A stretch of DNA of 64,000 bases from Paenibacillus sp. FSL H7-0357 (GCF_000758525.1 NZ_CP009241.1:3968001-4032000), one strand, 5' to 3'. Positions 38,198 to 47,219 are shown, numbered from the stretch's first letter. A program made the numbers and translations. The notes: generated from the letters alone by a model not told the origin.

Positions 38198-38834
38198 ATT
38201 TTCCACTTAAATGCTGAACCAACATGCCAACAAACCGGTTAGCCATTTGTTTATCCTGAAGTTCGCTGCTCCAATCGTTCTTGGGAATCAAGCTCATTTT
38301 CTGAAGTAAACCCATCATAGACATGAAGATAAAATGAGCGGTCTTCAAAGGCTCAGTATCTGACTTTAACGATCCATCTTTAAATCCAATGTCCAGAGCA
38401 TCCAATAGGAAATGGCGTTCTTTTTCCCGGTTCACAAAATTATTGTACTGCTCTTTGAGTTCATCACTTGAGTCATAGGCTTCATAATGCAGGTCGAAGA
38501 GAAGAATAAACTTGATGTACTCTGGATGTTGCGAAGCATAATCAATCCAAGCCTCCAGCATCGAAGTAAGCATCTGCTTACCATTCATTTCGGCTGAAGC
38601 TGCTCCTCCAACAAATTGGGTCATACTCTGGAGGATTTCCATCTGAACCTCAAAGATCAGTTCGTCCATGGATTGAAAATGCTTATAGAATGTAACCCGG
38701 CTTACACCGGCCACGAGGCATACATCTTTAATATTAACTTTGAGAAAGCTTTGCTTCATAAAAAGTTCCTTAGCCGCAGCAATTAGTTCTTCCCGGTTTT
38801 TGTTTCTCAAATTCTGATGCCAGTTCTCAGTCAT
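38196..38834 (-). CDS. TetR-family transcriptional regulator
   Basis: A 212-residue regulator. The N-terminal HTH reads REELIAAAKELFMKQSFLKVNIKDVCLVAGVSRVTFYKHFQSMDELIFEV, followed by an all-helical ligand domain. It follows the MFS pump gene with overlapping ends (ATGACTGA), so pump and repressor form one transcript. An upstream in-frame ATG at 38858 would overlap the pump more. It most likely represses the pump through the dyad at 40051-40067. Confidence 0.88.
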   Translation of the reverse strand: MTENWHQNLRNKNREELIAAAKELFMKQSFLKVNIKDVCLVAGVSRVTFYKHFQSMDELIFEVQMEILQSMTQFVGGAASAEMNGKQMLTSMLEAWIDYASQHPEYIKFILLFDLHYEAYDSSDELKEQYNNFVNREKERHFLLDALDIGFKDGSLKSDTEPLKTAHFIFMSMMGLLQKMSLIPKNDWSSELQDKQMANRFVGMLVQHLSGK

Positions 38835-40029
38835 AGGCAGCAACCCGTTCTTTATCATTTTTTGGCTTTCGCAAGGTTAAGAAAAGAGCAGATGTAAGGA
38901 TAAGTGCACCAAAAATATAGGGTATATTCATGTGTTTGTCAAACAACTGCCCCGCTAAAATCGGCCCAAGTATATTTCCTATGCTGGTATACGTTGTATT
39001 TAATCCGGCAGCATATCCTTGCCGATCACCAGCTGAGTTAGCAATCAGCGTACTTACCGTTGGTCTTAAGAATGCATTAAAGGCAAAAAACAGGGCAGAT
39101 ACCACGATCAGATAACCTAAATTAAACTTGATGATCATTAAGAGCAAACTTATTGCCGTGATCACCAAAGATAGACGTATAAGTTTCATCTCGCCTAGTC
39201 GCTTAATAAGATAATCAAGCAGCCAGATCTGCACAATGATGCCTATAACTGCGCCTACTGTAATGATAATTGAGATTTTAGCGGCATCAAAACCGTACTT
39301 TTGTTCCACAAATAAGGCATACACCGTTTCATAATTCATCAAACCAAATGTCATGATCAGAATGAGTAGGAGATAGCGGAAATACGAAGTCCGGAATGAA
39401 TTTAGGATCAGGTTGTGAAGGGGCTCCCGGCGTACCCGTTTACTAACGGATTTCCGTCTTTCCTTGGGAAGTGTCTCTGGCATAAATATACTAAGCAGCG
39501 TAGCGGCAAGTCCAAGCCCACCCGCAAAAAAATAGGGGACACGTATGCCGAATTCAGCGATAATCCCCCCTAACCCTGGACCAAGTACCATACCCAAATT
39601 CATGGAAGCCCCCAATAATCCCATTCCTTTAGCGCGGGTTTCCTGAGTGGTAATATCAGCGACATAGGCCATATTGGAAGGAACCATTAATCCAATACCT
39701 ATTCCCCCGATAAATCGGGCAATATACAGAAGCGGCAATGTCGCAGATACAGCAAACAGCAGATCCGAAATGACCGTTAAAAACAGACCGGATATGATCA
39801 TTGATTTTCTTCCCCACTGATCCGAAAGCTGCCCGCCTATAGGTGAAAAAATAAACTGTGCGGCTCCAAAAGCAGCAATAAGATACCCGGCTGCAGCCCC
39901 TGAGGCATTAAATTGTTTTAAGTATTCAGGAAGAATGGGGATGACCATACCTTGTCCCAATAAAGCGATAAACAGATTCAGCATTAGAATGAAAAGTGGA
40001 AATCTGGCAGACTTAGGTAAGCTGCTCAT
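38827..40029 (-). CDS. MFS efflux transporter (DHA1, 12 helices)
   Basis: A 400-residue major facilitator. There are twelve predicted membrane segments, the loop-2 motif GGQLSDQWGRKSMI, and the motif-C-like GLLGASMNLGMVLGPGLGGIIAEFG of drug/H+ antiporters. It resembles Bmr/NorA/TetA-type pumps; the substrate is unknown. GGGAGGG precedes the ATG. It is cotranscribed with the TetR gene downstream, and the operator-like dyads lie in its promoter region. Confidence 0.9.
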   Translation of the reverse strand: MSSLPKSARFPLFILMLNLFIALLGQGMVIPILPEYLKQFNASGAAAGYLIAAFGAAQFIFSPIGGQLSDQWGRKSMIISGLFLTVISDLLFAVSATLPLLYIARFIGGIGIGLMVPSNMAYVADITTQETRAKGMGLLGASMNLGMVLGPGLGGIIAEFGIRVPYFFAGGLGLAATLLSIFMPETLPKERRKSVSKRVRREPLHNLILNSFRTSYFRYLLLILIMTFGLMNYETVYALFVEQKYGFDAAKISIIITVGAVIGIIVQIWLLDYLIKRLGEMKLIRLSLVITAISLLLMIIKFNLGYLIVVSALFFAFNAFLRPTVSTLIANSAGDRQGYAAGLNTTYTSIGNILGPILAGQLFDKHMNIPYIFGALILTSALFLTLRKPKNDKERVAAYD

Positions 40030-40046
40030 ATCAAAGCCCTCCCGCG

Positions 40047-40088
40047 AATGATTTACACTAAGTAAATATTAACACAATGTAAATCATT
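40047..40088. promoter_or_regulatory. TetR operator region upstream of the MFS pump
   Basis: A perfect 6-5-6 dyad (ATTTAC-ACTAA-GTAAAT, 40051-40067), typical of TetR sites, lies inside a wider inverted repeat (AATGATTTACA 40047-40057 and TGTAAATCATT 40078-40088). On the minus strand TTTACA...TAGTGT could be the pump promoter, so binding would occlude it. Confidence 0.6.
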
Positions 40089-40170
40089 CTAATTGAAAGA
40101 GAGAACATTGTAAATGATAAATGCAACTCTTTTAACTTGAATCAATAGTTGAGAAATTAGAAATTACCAT

Positions 40171-40199
40171 ATGACTCCGATGGGTACTTAAGCTATAAT
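40171..40199 (+). promoter_or_regulatory. Promoter of the sodium symporter gene
   Basis: ATGACT (40171-40176), a 17-bp spacer, then consensus TATAAT (40194-40199). RNA would start near 40206, giving a 30-base leader. Confidence 0.45.
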
Positions 40200-40234
40200 G
40201 AGTTCTTAAAAAATAGAAAATGGGGCGTTATGAA

Positions 40235-41587
40235 ATGAATCAGTTTAAAGGTGAAAAAAGCCTGCTATCGGAGAAAAAGGAACGTTTCTCCTCCAGCGGC
40301 TTTATTTTCGCGGCCATCGGCAGCTCGGTGGGTCTGGGAAATATGTGGAAATTTCCTTATATTACAGGAGAAAATGGCGGAGCGGCTTTCTTCCTGCTCT
40401 TCATCGTCTGTCTGGTGCTGATCGGCTTGCCTGTTCTATTGGCCGAACTCGCCATCGGACGCAGTGGCCGCGGAAGCGCGGCAACGTCGTTCATCCGTGC
40501 CGGAGGCGGGAAAGGGTGGAAGGCAGCTGGAATACTGCAAGTGATTGCGCCTTTTCTAATCCTCTCCTTTTATATTATTGTTGCAGGTTGGACGCTGCAC
40601 TATGCAATGATTGCCTTCAATGGACAACTGTTCAGCACGACTGATTATGCAGGTGAATTTGGTTCATTTATCTCAGGGTACTTGCCGATTGTCTGGCAGG
40701 GTGTAGCCATCCTGATTACTGCGGGAGTAGTTATCCTGGGGGTATCGGGCGGGATTGAGAAATTTAATAAAGTATTGATTCCCGGCCTGGTTGTACTCCT
40801 TATTGTGTTGATGATTCGTGCGCTAACCTTGCCGGGTGCAGATAAAGGGGTTTCCTTCTTCCTCAAACCGGACTTCTCGGTACTGACGGCAGAATCCGCA
40901 CTGGTCGCCTTGGGACATGCCTTCTTCTCGTTATCACTCGGAATGGGGATTCTTTTGACTTACGGTTCATATGTGGATAAAAATCAGTCGCTTGGCACCG
41001 CTACACTTGCGATAGGAGCCGGAGATTTGATCTATGCGTTTATCGCCGGATTGATTATTTTCCCGACTACGTTCTCGTTTGGCATTGCGCCTGACCAAGG
41101 ACCTTCGCTGATATTCATCGCTCTGCCGGCGGCTTTCTCGGCTATGCCGTTAGGTTCGTTCTTCGGCGGTCTGTTCTTCATCCTGCTGGCGATTGCCGCC
41201 TTGACCTCAGCTGTATCCCTGCTTGAAGTGCCTGTATCCTTCGCGATGGAACGCTGGAACTGGAGCCGTCAACGTTCGGTTTGGGTATTGTCTCTGGTCT
41301 GTTTTCTGCTCGGTATTCCTTCAGCAATGTCGCTGGGAATGTTCCCTGAACTTACGTTTGGCGGCAAAGCCCTGTTCGACTGGATGGATTTCATTACCTC
41401 CAACATTATGCTGCCGCTTGGCGGTCTGCTGATCACCATTTTTGCCGGTTATTTCTGGAAGGGGGCAGCAGAAGCGGCTGGACTACAGGCGCGCTGGTTC
41501 CGCATCTGGTTATTCATGCTCCGGTATATTGCACCTATTCTGGTATTCCTGGTGTTGCTGCATACCTCGGGAATCCTTAAATTCTAA
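40235..41587 (+). CDS. Neurotransmitter:sodium symporter (SNF/LeuT family)
   Basis: A 450-residue secondary transporter with about 11-12 membrane helices. The helix-1 motif FAAIGSSVGLGNMWKFPY, the sodium and substrate site of LeuT-fold carriers, is clear, with GGAAFFLLFIVCLVLIGLPVLLAELAIGR following. It imports an amino acid or amine with Na+; the substrate is unknown. An ATG at 40220 is in frame, but the one at 40235 better fits the weak GGGG site. It stands alone, between the pump operon and a terminator. Confidence 0.88.
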   Translation: MNQFKGEKSLLSEKKERFSSSGFIFAAIGSSVGLGNMWKFPYITGENGGAAFFLLFIVCLVLIGLPVLLAELAIGRSGRGSAATSFIRAGGGKGWKAAGILQVIAPFLILSFYIIVAGWTLHYAMIAFNGQLFSTTDYAGEFGSFISGYLPIVWQGVAILITAGVVILGVSGGIEKFNKVLIPGLVVLLIVLMIRALTLPGADKGVSFFLKPDFSVLTAESALVALGHAFFSLSLGMGILLTYGSYVDKNQSLGTATLAIGAGDLIYAFIAGLIIFPTTFSFGIAPDQGPSLIFIALPAAFSAMPLGSFFGGLFFILLAIAALTSAVSLLEVPVSFAMERWNWSRQRSVWVLSLVCFLLGIPSAMSLGMFPELTFGGKALFDWMDFITSNIMLPLGGLLITIFAGYFWKGAAEAAGLQARWFRIWLFMLRYIAPILVFLVLLHTSGILKF

Positions 41588-41622
41588 TTCAATAACCATT
41601 CATTGCTGAATGAACAAAAGAT

Positions 41623-41655
41623 CTCTACAACCCATGTGGTTGTAGAGTTTCTTTG
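41623..41655. terminator. Terminator after the symporter
   Basis: CTCTACAACC and GGTTGTAGAG arms with a 5-base loop, then TTTCTTTG. It serves the symporter and perhaps the convergent pump. Confidence 0.8.
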
Positions 41656-41668
41656 TTTAGAGCATCAC

Positions 41669-43054
41669 CTAAGACTCTTCCAGTTGTCGCGAGTTCCTGT
41701 GCCGCCAACTCATGCATACCAAAGACAATGCAATGACCGAGAGGATCAAACCAAGCAGTCGAAATCCCCCAGCGCTGAACTTACCTCCCATTATGATGCC
41801 CAGCAATAAGGAAGAGAGAATGGTTCCCAGATATCTTGATGTCATAAATACGCCGGATGCTACACCGATCATTTCTTTTGGCGAGCTTTTGAACAGAGCC
41901 ACTTGCATACCGACATTGTTTAACCCGTTCCCAACACCGAATGCAGCCAACGACACACATACACTGATAACCGGTGAAGTTGGATTCATGGTCACCATCC
42001 ATACCGATCCTAGTGTCATTAGTATTCCGGATGTCAGCAATGCGGGCCCTGGTCCTGATTTATCTATCCATCGTCCGGCTAGTGGAGAAACAATGAGCGA
42101 GCATAAGCCTAAGCTTAACATCAGAATCCCTGTATGGGATTCGCTGACATGACGTACCATTTGCAAGTAGGACGGAAGCCCGAAAAAGAGTGAGTAATAA
42201 AGTACGTTAACGAGCATGAATTCGATATTAACCCAAGTCATCTCAGGATATTTGGCGAATGTGCGCAAAGGAATAAAGGGTGATGCCGCTTTTAACTCAT
42301 GGCGTACGAAAGCCCCCAGTGCAAAAAGGCCAATCAGTCCGATAATGACAGGACCCAACGAGACATAGCCAGATGATTTTGCTGACAGTAATCCCACCAG
42401 CAAGGCGACCAGACCCACGATAAAGAGCAGAATCCCTGTCGCATCAATCAAATCACACCATTTACGGAACGACATCTGGGATGAAACGGATATTGGCGGT
42501 TCGTCCTTAGGAATCATCCTCCAAGCTAACACAAAGCTCGTAACCACGAACGGAATATTAACGAGAAAAATCGCAGACCAATCCCACCATTGAATCAAAA
42601 CTCCACCTATAAAGGGGCCGATAGCTGCCGCACCGGATAGGAAAATGGACATCACGGACAGCGCAGCCGCCTGTTTCTCCGTAATATGAATTCGCACAAT
42701 GGCCATTCCAACTGCAACCATCATGCTTGTTCCGATGGATTGCACAATGCGGAACACAATGAGCCACCCAAAGGTGGGGGATAGCGGAGCTAATAATGAT
42801 GCAACGAAGGCTACAACAAGACCGGTTAGAAAGATCTTTCTGCGCCCGAATAGATCACTGGCCTTCCCCATGACAGGTTGAGCGATAGCACTCGCAATAT
42901 AGAATGAGAAAATGATCCAGGATACCTCTGTAAAATCAAGCTGATACACCTTTTGCAGCCTTGCTATAGCCACGGAAATCATCGAAGAATTTAATGGGTT
43001 CAATAGGATCCCCAGACCCACGGAGATCATCAGCCACCTGCTGCGAGCATTCAT
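41669..43054 (-). CDS. MFS transporter, DHA2 (EmrB/QacA) type
   Basis: A 461-residue pump with about 14 membrane segments. MSRWLM-like start, LNSSMISVAIARLQ, GKASDLFGRRKIFLTGL (loop motif) and GAAAIGPFIGGVLIQWWDWSAIFLVNIPF (antiporter motif C) are all present. It is a probable multidrug or metabolite exporter. The gene is divergent from a LysR regulator with 110 bp between them, the classic regulator/target layout. The substrate is unknown. Confidence 0.88.
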   Translation of the reverse strand: MNARSRWLMISVGLGILLNPLNSSMISVAIARLQKVYQLDFTEVSWIIFSFYIASAIAQPVMGKASDLFGRRKIFLTGLVVAFVASLLAPLSPTFGWLIVFRIVQSIGTSMMVAVGMAIVRIHITEKQAAALSVMSIFLSGAAAIGPFIGGVLIQWWDWSAIFLVNIPFVVTSFVLAWRMIPKDEPPISVSSQMSFRKWCDLIDATGILLFIVGLVALLVGLLSAKSSGYVSLGPVIIGLIGLFALGAFVRHELKAASPFIPLRTFAKYPEMTWVNIEFMLVNVLYYSLFFGLPSYLQMVRHVSESHTGILMLSLGLCSLIVSPLAGRWIDKSGPGPALLTSGILMTLGSVWMVTMNPTSPVISVCVSLAAFGVGNGLNNVGMQVALFKSSPKEMIGVASGVFMTSRYLGTILSSLLLGIIMGGKFSAGGFRLLGLILSVIALSLVCMSWRHRNSRQLEES

Positions 43055-43164
43055 TTTTGGTCCTCCCCAAGTGTATTGATATTATCGTACTTGAGATTTA
43101 TTATTTATTCCAACGCCTTTTATGTTATGATTTCATAGACTAGAAGGAATGAGAGGGGTGTGAA

Positions 43165-44040
43165 ATGGAACTTCTTCAACTGCAGTATTTTCTCGTAGTA
43201 GCCCGGCTGGAGCATGTGACCGAAGCAGCACGTACTCTGCACGTTACCCAATCCTCACTAAGCAAAACAATTCAACGTCTGGAAGAAGATCTGGGAGTCC
43301 CGCTATTCGACCGGATAGGAAGGAAGCTACGCTTGAATGAGTTCGGAAGCCAATTCCTCCGCAGGGTAGAAAGGGCTTTGTTTGAACTGGAACAGGGAAA
43401 GCAGGAGCTGCGTGATTTATCCTCCCCGGAACAAGGCACACTTGAACTTGCGGTGACTGCCGCGAGCACGTTACCAAATATCCTTCGGGAGTTTCGAAAA
43501 AAGCGGCCTAATGTCCAATTTCATGTGCAAATGCTGACCACGCATGAAATGGTTAAGCTTCTTCACAGCGGAGAAGTCGATTTCTGCTTGTCCTCACCTG
43601 CCATAGAGGAGGAGGATATTGAATGCCAAATAGTCTTCATTGACCCCATTCTTGTAGCGGTTCCCAAAGGGCATCGGCTGGCAGGCCGAAGCAGTATTTC
43701 CTTGACAGAATTGAGGGATGAAGAGTTTATTGGTGTAAAGAGAGGTTATGGTACCCGCGATTTAGTGGACAATGTATGCAAATCTGTTGGCTTTGAACCT
43801 AGATATGTGTACGAGGGGGATGAACCAGCAAGGCTAAGTGCCCTTGTGGAGGCAGAAATCGGCATCGCTTTTATACCTAGCACGGCAAGGAATTCTAGGG
43901 AACAGATTCACTATCTCCAAGTGGAAAATCATGACTTGGCGCGTGAGATCGCATTATTGTGGCACAAAAGCCGCTACATTTCGCCGGCTGCTCTGGAATT
44001 CCGTGAAGTCGTTTTAAACTATTTTAAGCCATTGACCTGA
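43165..44040 (+). CDS. LysR-family transcriptional regulator
   Basis: A 291-residue regulator. The HTH is MELLQLQYFLVVARLEHVTEAARTLHVTQSSLSKTIQRLEEDLGVPLFDR, followed by the LysR substrate domain (about 90-290). It is divergent from the DHA2 pump and probably controls it in response to a small effector. No clear LysR T-N11-A box could be fixed in the 110-bp gap. A GAGAGGGG site precedes the ATG. Confidence 0.9.
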   Translation: MELLQLQYFLVVARLEHVTEAARTLHVTQSSLSKTIQRLEEDLGVPLFDRIGRKLRLNEFGSQFLRRVERALFELEQGKQELRDLSSPEQGTLELAVTAASTLPNILREFRKKRPNVQFHVQMLTTHEMVKLLHSGEVDFCLSSPAIEEEDIECQIVFIDPILVAVPKGHRLAGRSSISLTELRDEEFIGVKRGYGTRDLVDNVCKSVGFEPRYVYEGDEPARLSALVEAEIGIAFIPSTARNSREQIHYLQVENHDLAREIALLWHKSRYISPAALEFREVVLNYFKPLT

Positions 44041-44064
44041 AAAAACAGGCGATGGCTTTTTTTT
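44027..44064 (+). terminator. Terminator of the LysR gene
   Basis: AGCCAT.G.CCTG pairs with CAGG.GATGGCT, followed by a T8 run. The 5' arm lies in the last codons of the gene. Confidence 0.85.
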
Positions 44065-44118
44065 AAATGTTAAGAATTTATATGTTTCACGGTATAAATC
44101 ATCCTTCTATTTCTCGCT

Positions 44119-44156
44119 GAAACGGAAACCGTCCTTTTGAGGACGGTTTCCGTTTC
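44119..44156. repeat. Perfect 17-bp hairpin with 4-base loop
   Basis: GAAACGGAAACCGTCCT, loop TTTG, then the exact complement. No T run follows. It comes after a complete terminator and before the amino-acid transporter promoter region, so it is not needed for the LysR stop. Confidence 0.6.
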
Positions 44157-44210
44157 ACTTGTTTGACACAGAAGTGTTTCTCTTCTCTATCGACGCCGCT
44201 CAGATGATAT

Positions 44211-44232
44211 GTTATCATGATAAACTGATAAC
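44211..44232. promoter_or_regulatory. Dyads upstream of the amino-acid transporter
   Basis: GTTATCA (44211-44217) and TGATAAC (44226-44232) form an inverted repeat and overlap a perfect palindrome TTATCATGATAA (44212-44223). A nearby TTGACA at 44163-44168 lacks a good -10 box. The dyads are a likely binding site for an unidentified regulator. Confidence 0.4.
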
Positions 44233-44289
44233 GTGTTAACGAGCTAAAGCGTAGTATACAGTGTGTCATTTACTAGGGGGATTAGAGAG

Positions 44290-45060
44290 ATGAAGAGAAA
44301 AGGATTATTAATTTTATTCGTAGTTATGGCAATTGCAGTGATCGCAGGCTGCTCCGGTTCAAAAGGTGATGACGGCAAACTGGTGATCGGTATAGATGAT
44401 AAGTTTGCTCCTATGGGCTTCAGAGATGACAACAATGAAATTGTCGGTTTTGATATTGACTATGCGAAAGCAGCAGCCGGGAAAATGGGCAAAGAGATCA
44501 CCTTCCAGCCAATTGACTGGTCGGCCAAGGAATCGGAGCTGAACAGCGGACGCATTGATATGATATGGAACGGGTACACCATAACAGACGAGCGTAAAGA
44601 GAAGGTGTTGTTTACCAAGCCTTATCTGGAGAACAGCCAGGTTGTAGTCGTGCTGGCGGATTCGGCGCTGTCGAAGCTGAATGATCTGGCCGGAAAAGAA
44701 GTCGGACTGCAAAGTCTTTCGTCGGCTGCCGATGCCTTGAATGCCAGTCCAATCAAAGCAGAGATTGACAAGGTATCCGAATTTCCGGACAATGTGCTTG
44801 CCCTGACGGACCTGAAGTCGAAACGCCTGGATGGAGTGGTTATTGACGAAGTGGTGGCAAGATATTACATGTCTAAGGAGACCGGTACTTACAAGCTTCT
44901 GGATGAATCACTGGCTCCTGAGCAATACGGTATCGGGATTAAGAAAGGCAATGAAGCACTGCTTACTGAGCTGCAAAAGGCTCTGGATGAACTAAGCAGT
45001 GATGGAACGGCTGCCGAAATTTCAACGAAGTGGTTTGGCGAGAACAAAGTACTGAACTAG
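44290..45060 (+). CDS. Polar amino-acid ABC transporter binding lipoprotein
   Basis: A 256-residue SBP_bac_3 protein. The signal peptide ends in the lipobox VIAGC (Cys21). The mature part has the family start KLVIGIDDKFAPMGFRDDNNEIVGFDIDYAKAAA, MIWNGYTITDERKEKVLFTKPYL and GIGIKKGNEAL. It binds an amino acid (glutamine, arginine or cystine class; not decidable here). The ATG at 44290 follows AGGGGG. It leads a three-gene operon with its own permease and ATPase, unlike the sugar importers. Confidence 0.9.
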   Translation: MKRKGLLILFVVMAIAVIAGCSGSKGDDGKLVIGIDDKFAPMGFRDDNNEIVGFDIDYAKAAAGKMGKEITFQPIDWSAKESELNSGRIDMIWNGYTITDERKEKVLFTKPYLENSQVVVVLADSALSKLNDLAGKEVGLQSLSSAADALNASPIKAEIDKVSEFPDNVLALTDLKSKRLDGVVIDEVVARYYMSKETGTYKLLDESLAPEQYGIGIKKGNEALLTELQKALDELSSDGTAAEISTKWFGENKVLN

Positions 45061-45089
45061 ATTGTTTCCTTTAGGAGTCGGTTGAAGAT

Positions 45090-45749
45090 ATGAATATAGA
45101 TTACATTATAAAAATTGCCGGGCCGATGCTTGAAGGTGCACGGACGACCGCCTTGCTGTTTCTGATTGTCATCGTGCTGTCCATTCCGCTAGGGATGCTG
45201 GTCACACTGATGGCCAAGAGCTCAATTAAACCGCTAGCTTGGCTTGCGCACACTTATATTTACGTCATGCGCGGAACTCCGCTACTGCTGCAGCTGCTAT
45301 TCTTCTGCTTCGGCTTGCCGCAGATTCCGGTCATTGGGGAATATCTGGTCATGGACCGCTTCGTTGCGGCCAGTCTTGGCTTTATCCTTAATTATGGTGC
45401 TTATTTTGCCGAGATCTTCCGTGGCGGGATGCTCTCGATTGATAAAGGACAACATGAGGCGGCTAAGGTTCTCGGGCTCAGCAAATGGCAGACCCTGCGC
45501 AAGGTAATTCTTGCCCAGATGTTCCGGGTTGCATTACCAGCAGTAGCCAATGAGTCCATTACTCTGGTCAAGGATACTGCGTTGCTCTATGCTGTAGCTG
45601 TACCAGAGCTGCTGAATTACGCAAAGACGGCGGTGAACCGCGATTTTACGGTGACCCCATTTGTAGTTGCCGGCGTTATTTATTTGCTGATGACATTAAT
45701 ACTAACGCTGTTCTTCAAGGCACTTGAGAAACGTTTCAAATTTGAGTAG
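45090..45749 (+). CDS. Amino-acid ABC transporter permease
   Basis: A 219-residue His/Glu/Gln/Arg/opine-type permease with about five membrane helices. The characteristic VMRGTPLLLQLLFFCFGLPQ segment and the EAA loop EAAKVLGLSKWQTLRKVILAQMFRVALPA are present. It probably works as a homodimer. It lies 29 bp after the binding protein and 15 bp before the ATPase. Confidence 0.92.
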   Translation: MNIDYIIKIAGPMLEGARTTALLFLIVIVLSIPLGMLVTLMAKSSIKPLAWLAHTYIYVMRGTPLLLQLLFFCFGLPQIPVIGEYLVMDRFVAASLGFILNYGAYFAEIFRGGMLSIDKGQHEAAKVLGLSKWQTLRKVILAQMFRVALPAVANESITLVKDTALLYAVAVPELLNYAKTAVNRDFTVTPFVVAGVIYLLMTLILTLFFKALEKRFKFE

Positions 45750-45764
45750 AAGGGCTGTCCAATT

Positions 45765-46508
45765 ATGAGTAGTATGATTGAAGTTAAGCAATTGCAGAAA
45801 TCTTTCGGCAGTCTCGATGTACTGAAGAAGATTACCTTTGATGTGAAACCGGGAGAAGTCGTGGCAGTGATCGGTCCTTCCGGTTCCGGAAAAAGTACGA
45901 TGCTCCGCAGTCTTGTTCATCTGGAGGAGGTTACCGGCGGAAGTATCCTTATCCATGGCAAACCGTTGGTAGAGAACGGCAAATACGCCAGCAATGCAGA
46001 TATAAGGGAGATTACCGCGACCATGGGCATGGTGTTTCAGCACTTTAATCTGTTCCCCCACCTTAGCGTACGGGGGAATCTGGAGCTTGCTCCACGAACG
46101 CTGAAGCGGGAGGGCACTCAGGATATTGCCGCCAAAAGTAAGGAATTACTCTCCAAAGTAGGCCTTGCCGATAAAGCGGAGGTGTACCCTTCCATGCTGT
46201 CAGGTGGACAGAAGCAGCGGGTAGCTATCGCCAGAGCGCTGATGCTGAACCCGGATATCCTGTTGTTTGACGAGCCGACTTCGGCACTTGATCCCGAGCT
46301 GACCGGCGAGGTGCTGCGTGTCATCCGCCAGCTTGCGGACGAGAACATGACGATGATTATCGTCACGCATGAGATGAACTTTGCCCGCGATGTGGCAGAC
46401 CGTGTATTCTTCATGGATAACGGGGAAATTGCCGAATCGGGAACACCGGAGCAGATCTTTGGCAGCCCGCAGCTGGAGCGGACCCGGACGTTTTTGAATC
46501 AGGATTAA
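45765..46508 (+). CDS. Amino-acid ABC transporter ATP-binding protein
   Basis: A 247-residue ABC ATPase. Walker A is GPSGSGKST, the signature [15 protein letters not shown], Walker [13 protein letters not shown], with the switch histidine in IIVTHEM. It is full length for the GlnQ/TcyN type. It completes the importer with the two preceding genes. Confidence 0.93.
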   Translation: MSSMIEVKQLQKSFGSLDVLKKITFDVKPGEVVAVIGPSGSGKSTMLRSLVHLEEVTGGSILIHGKPLVENGKYASNADIREITATMGMVFQHFNLFPHLSVRGNLELAPRTLKREGTQDIAAKSKELLSKVGLADKAEVYPSMLSGGQKQRVAIARALMLNPDILLFDEPTSALDPELTGEVLRVIRQLADENMTMIIVTHEMNFARDVADRVFFMDNGEIAESGTPEQIFGSPQLERTRTFLNQD

Positions 46509-46614
46509 CAAGAGTATCAAATATGAAAACAAACTAACACGTATGAATAAACGCAATATACAGCATCCTATTACTGTAGTATACATGATGCATTTCCAGA
46601 GGAGGCTACCCGAG

Positions 46615-46743
46615 ATGAGCCAGCAGAAGCAAAGAAAAGAAGCTGGGTGGAAATCCCGAAAGCAGGACCAGCACCCCCATGGTAAAATCAAGTCGCTGAA
46701 AGAGCTTTCCAGCGAGTATGATGCGGAACATACTACGTCGTAA
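46615..46743 (+). CDS. Small basic hydrophilic protein (42 residues), unknown
   Basis: The ATG at 46615 has AGAGGAGG about 9 bp upstream, which is the main support for the gene. The product is rich in Lys, Arg, Gln and His (QKQRKEAGWKSRKQDQ, HPHGKIKSLKELSSEYD) with no membrane segment. A hairpin follows the stop. No family is recognised. It could be a small spore or nucleic-acid-associated protein, but that is a guess. Confidence 0.5.
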   Translation: MSQQKQRKEAGWKSRKQDQHPHGKIKSLKELSSEYDAEHTTS

Positions 46744-46753
46744 CCTAGCACAA

Positions 46754-46797
46754 GGCGGTAGGTTGCCGATTCCCTTCGGCAGCCTATTCGCACCGCC
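46754..46797. terminator. Hairpin after the small gene
   Basis: Nested stems: GGCGGT with ACCGCC outside, and AGGTTGCCGA with TTCGGCAGCCT inside. It lies between the small gene and the convergent YgbA-like gene. Confidence 0.55.
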
Positions 46798-46841
46798 CGC
46801 TGATCTGGAACATTTACCAGAATACATAGTTCCAGACTGGG

Positions 46842-47183
46842 CTATTTTCTTCCTTTGCCTGGGATTGGAATATGCCTAATGGACTCAATGGGGTGGTACA
46901 GCAGCATCCATGGACCTGAGTAACGCATTACATCCTTAATTTTTTGACGGTAATCCTGTTTGTAACAGTGGATTGGGCATTTTGCGCAAGCTGTTTTCTC
47001 CTCACCGAATCGACAGAGCGATAGTCTGTTCCTCGCATATACATTTAACTCCTGACATTCCTCGCAGAAGGCTGTTTGATGATGTTTTTTCCTGCAATAG
47101 ATATGAATCATTTTTGATACCAATTCTTGTTCTCTTCGAATTCTAGGACCCTCATTTAATTCCCGTTTCACTTCTCTTGTCAT
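46842..47183 (-). CDS. YgbA-like nitrous-oxide-stimulated-promoter family protein
   Basis: A 113-residue cysteine-rich protein of the family named after a nitrogen-oxide-induced E. coli gene (ygbA, NsrR regulon). Hallmarks are IRREQELVSKMIHIYCRKKHH, FCEECQELNVYARNRL, CRFGEEKTACAKCPIHCYK and VMRYSGPWMLLYHPIESIRH. The two cysteine clusters suggest a metal or Fe-S site. The function is unknown, but the link is to nitric-oxide stress. The ATG at 47183 has AAAGGAA 10 bp upstream; a longer frame to 47219 exists. It is a single gene. Confidence 0.83.
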   Translation of the reverse strand: MTREVKRELNEGPRIRREQELVSKMIHIYCRKKHHQTAFCEECQELNVYARNRLSLCRFGEEKTACAKCPIHCYKQDYRQKIKDVMRYSGPWMLLYHPIESIRHIPIPGKGRK

Positions 47184-47219
47184 GTGTGAAAGATTCCTTT
47201 CAGTGTTATAAGAATACAT

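Noticed and set aside
44041..44289. T-box or amino-acid riboswitch before the ABC transporter
   Set aside because: No T-box bulge sequence or known aptamer motif was found; only the hairpin and dyads are reported.
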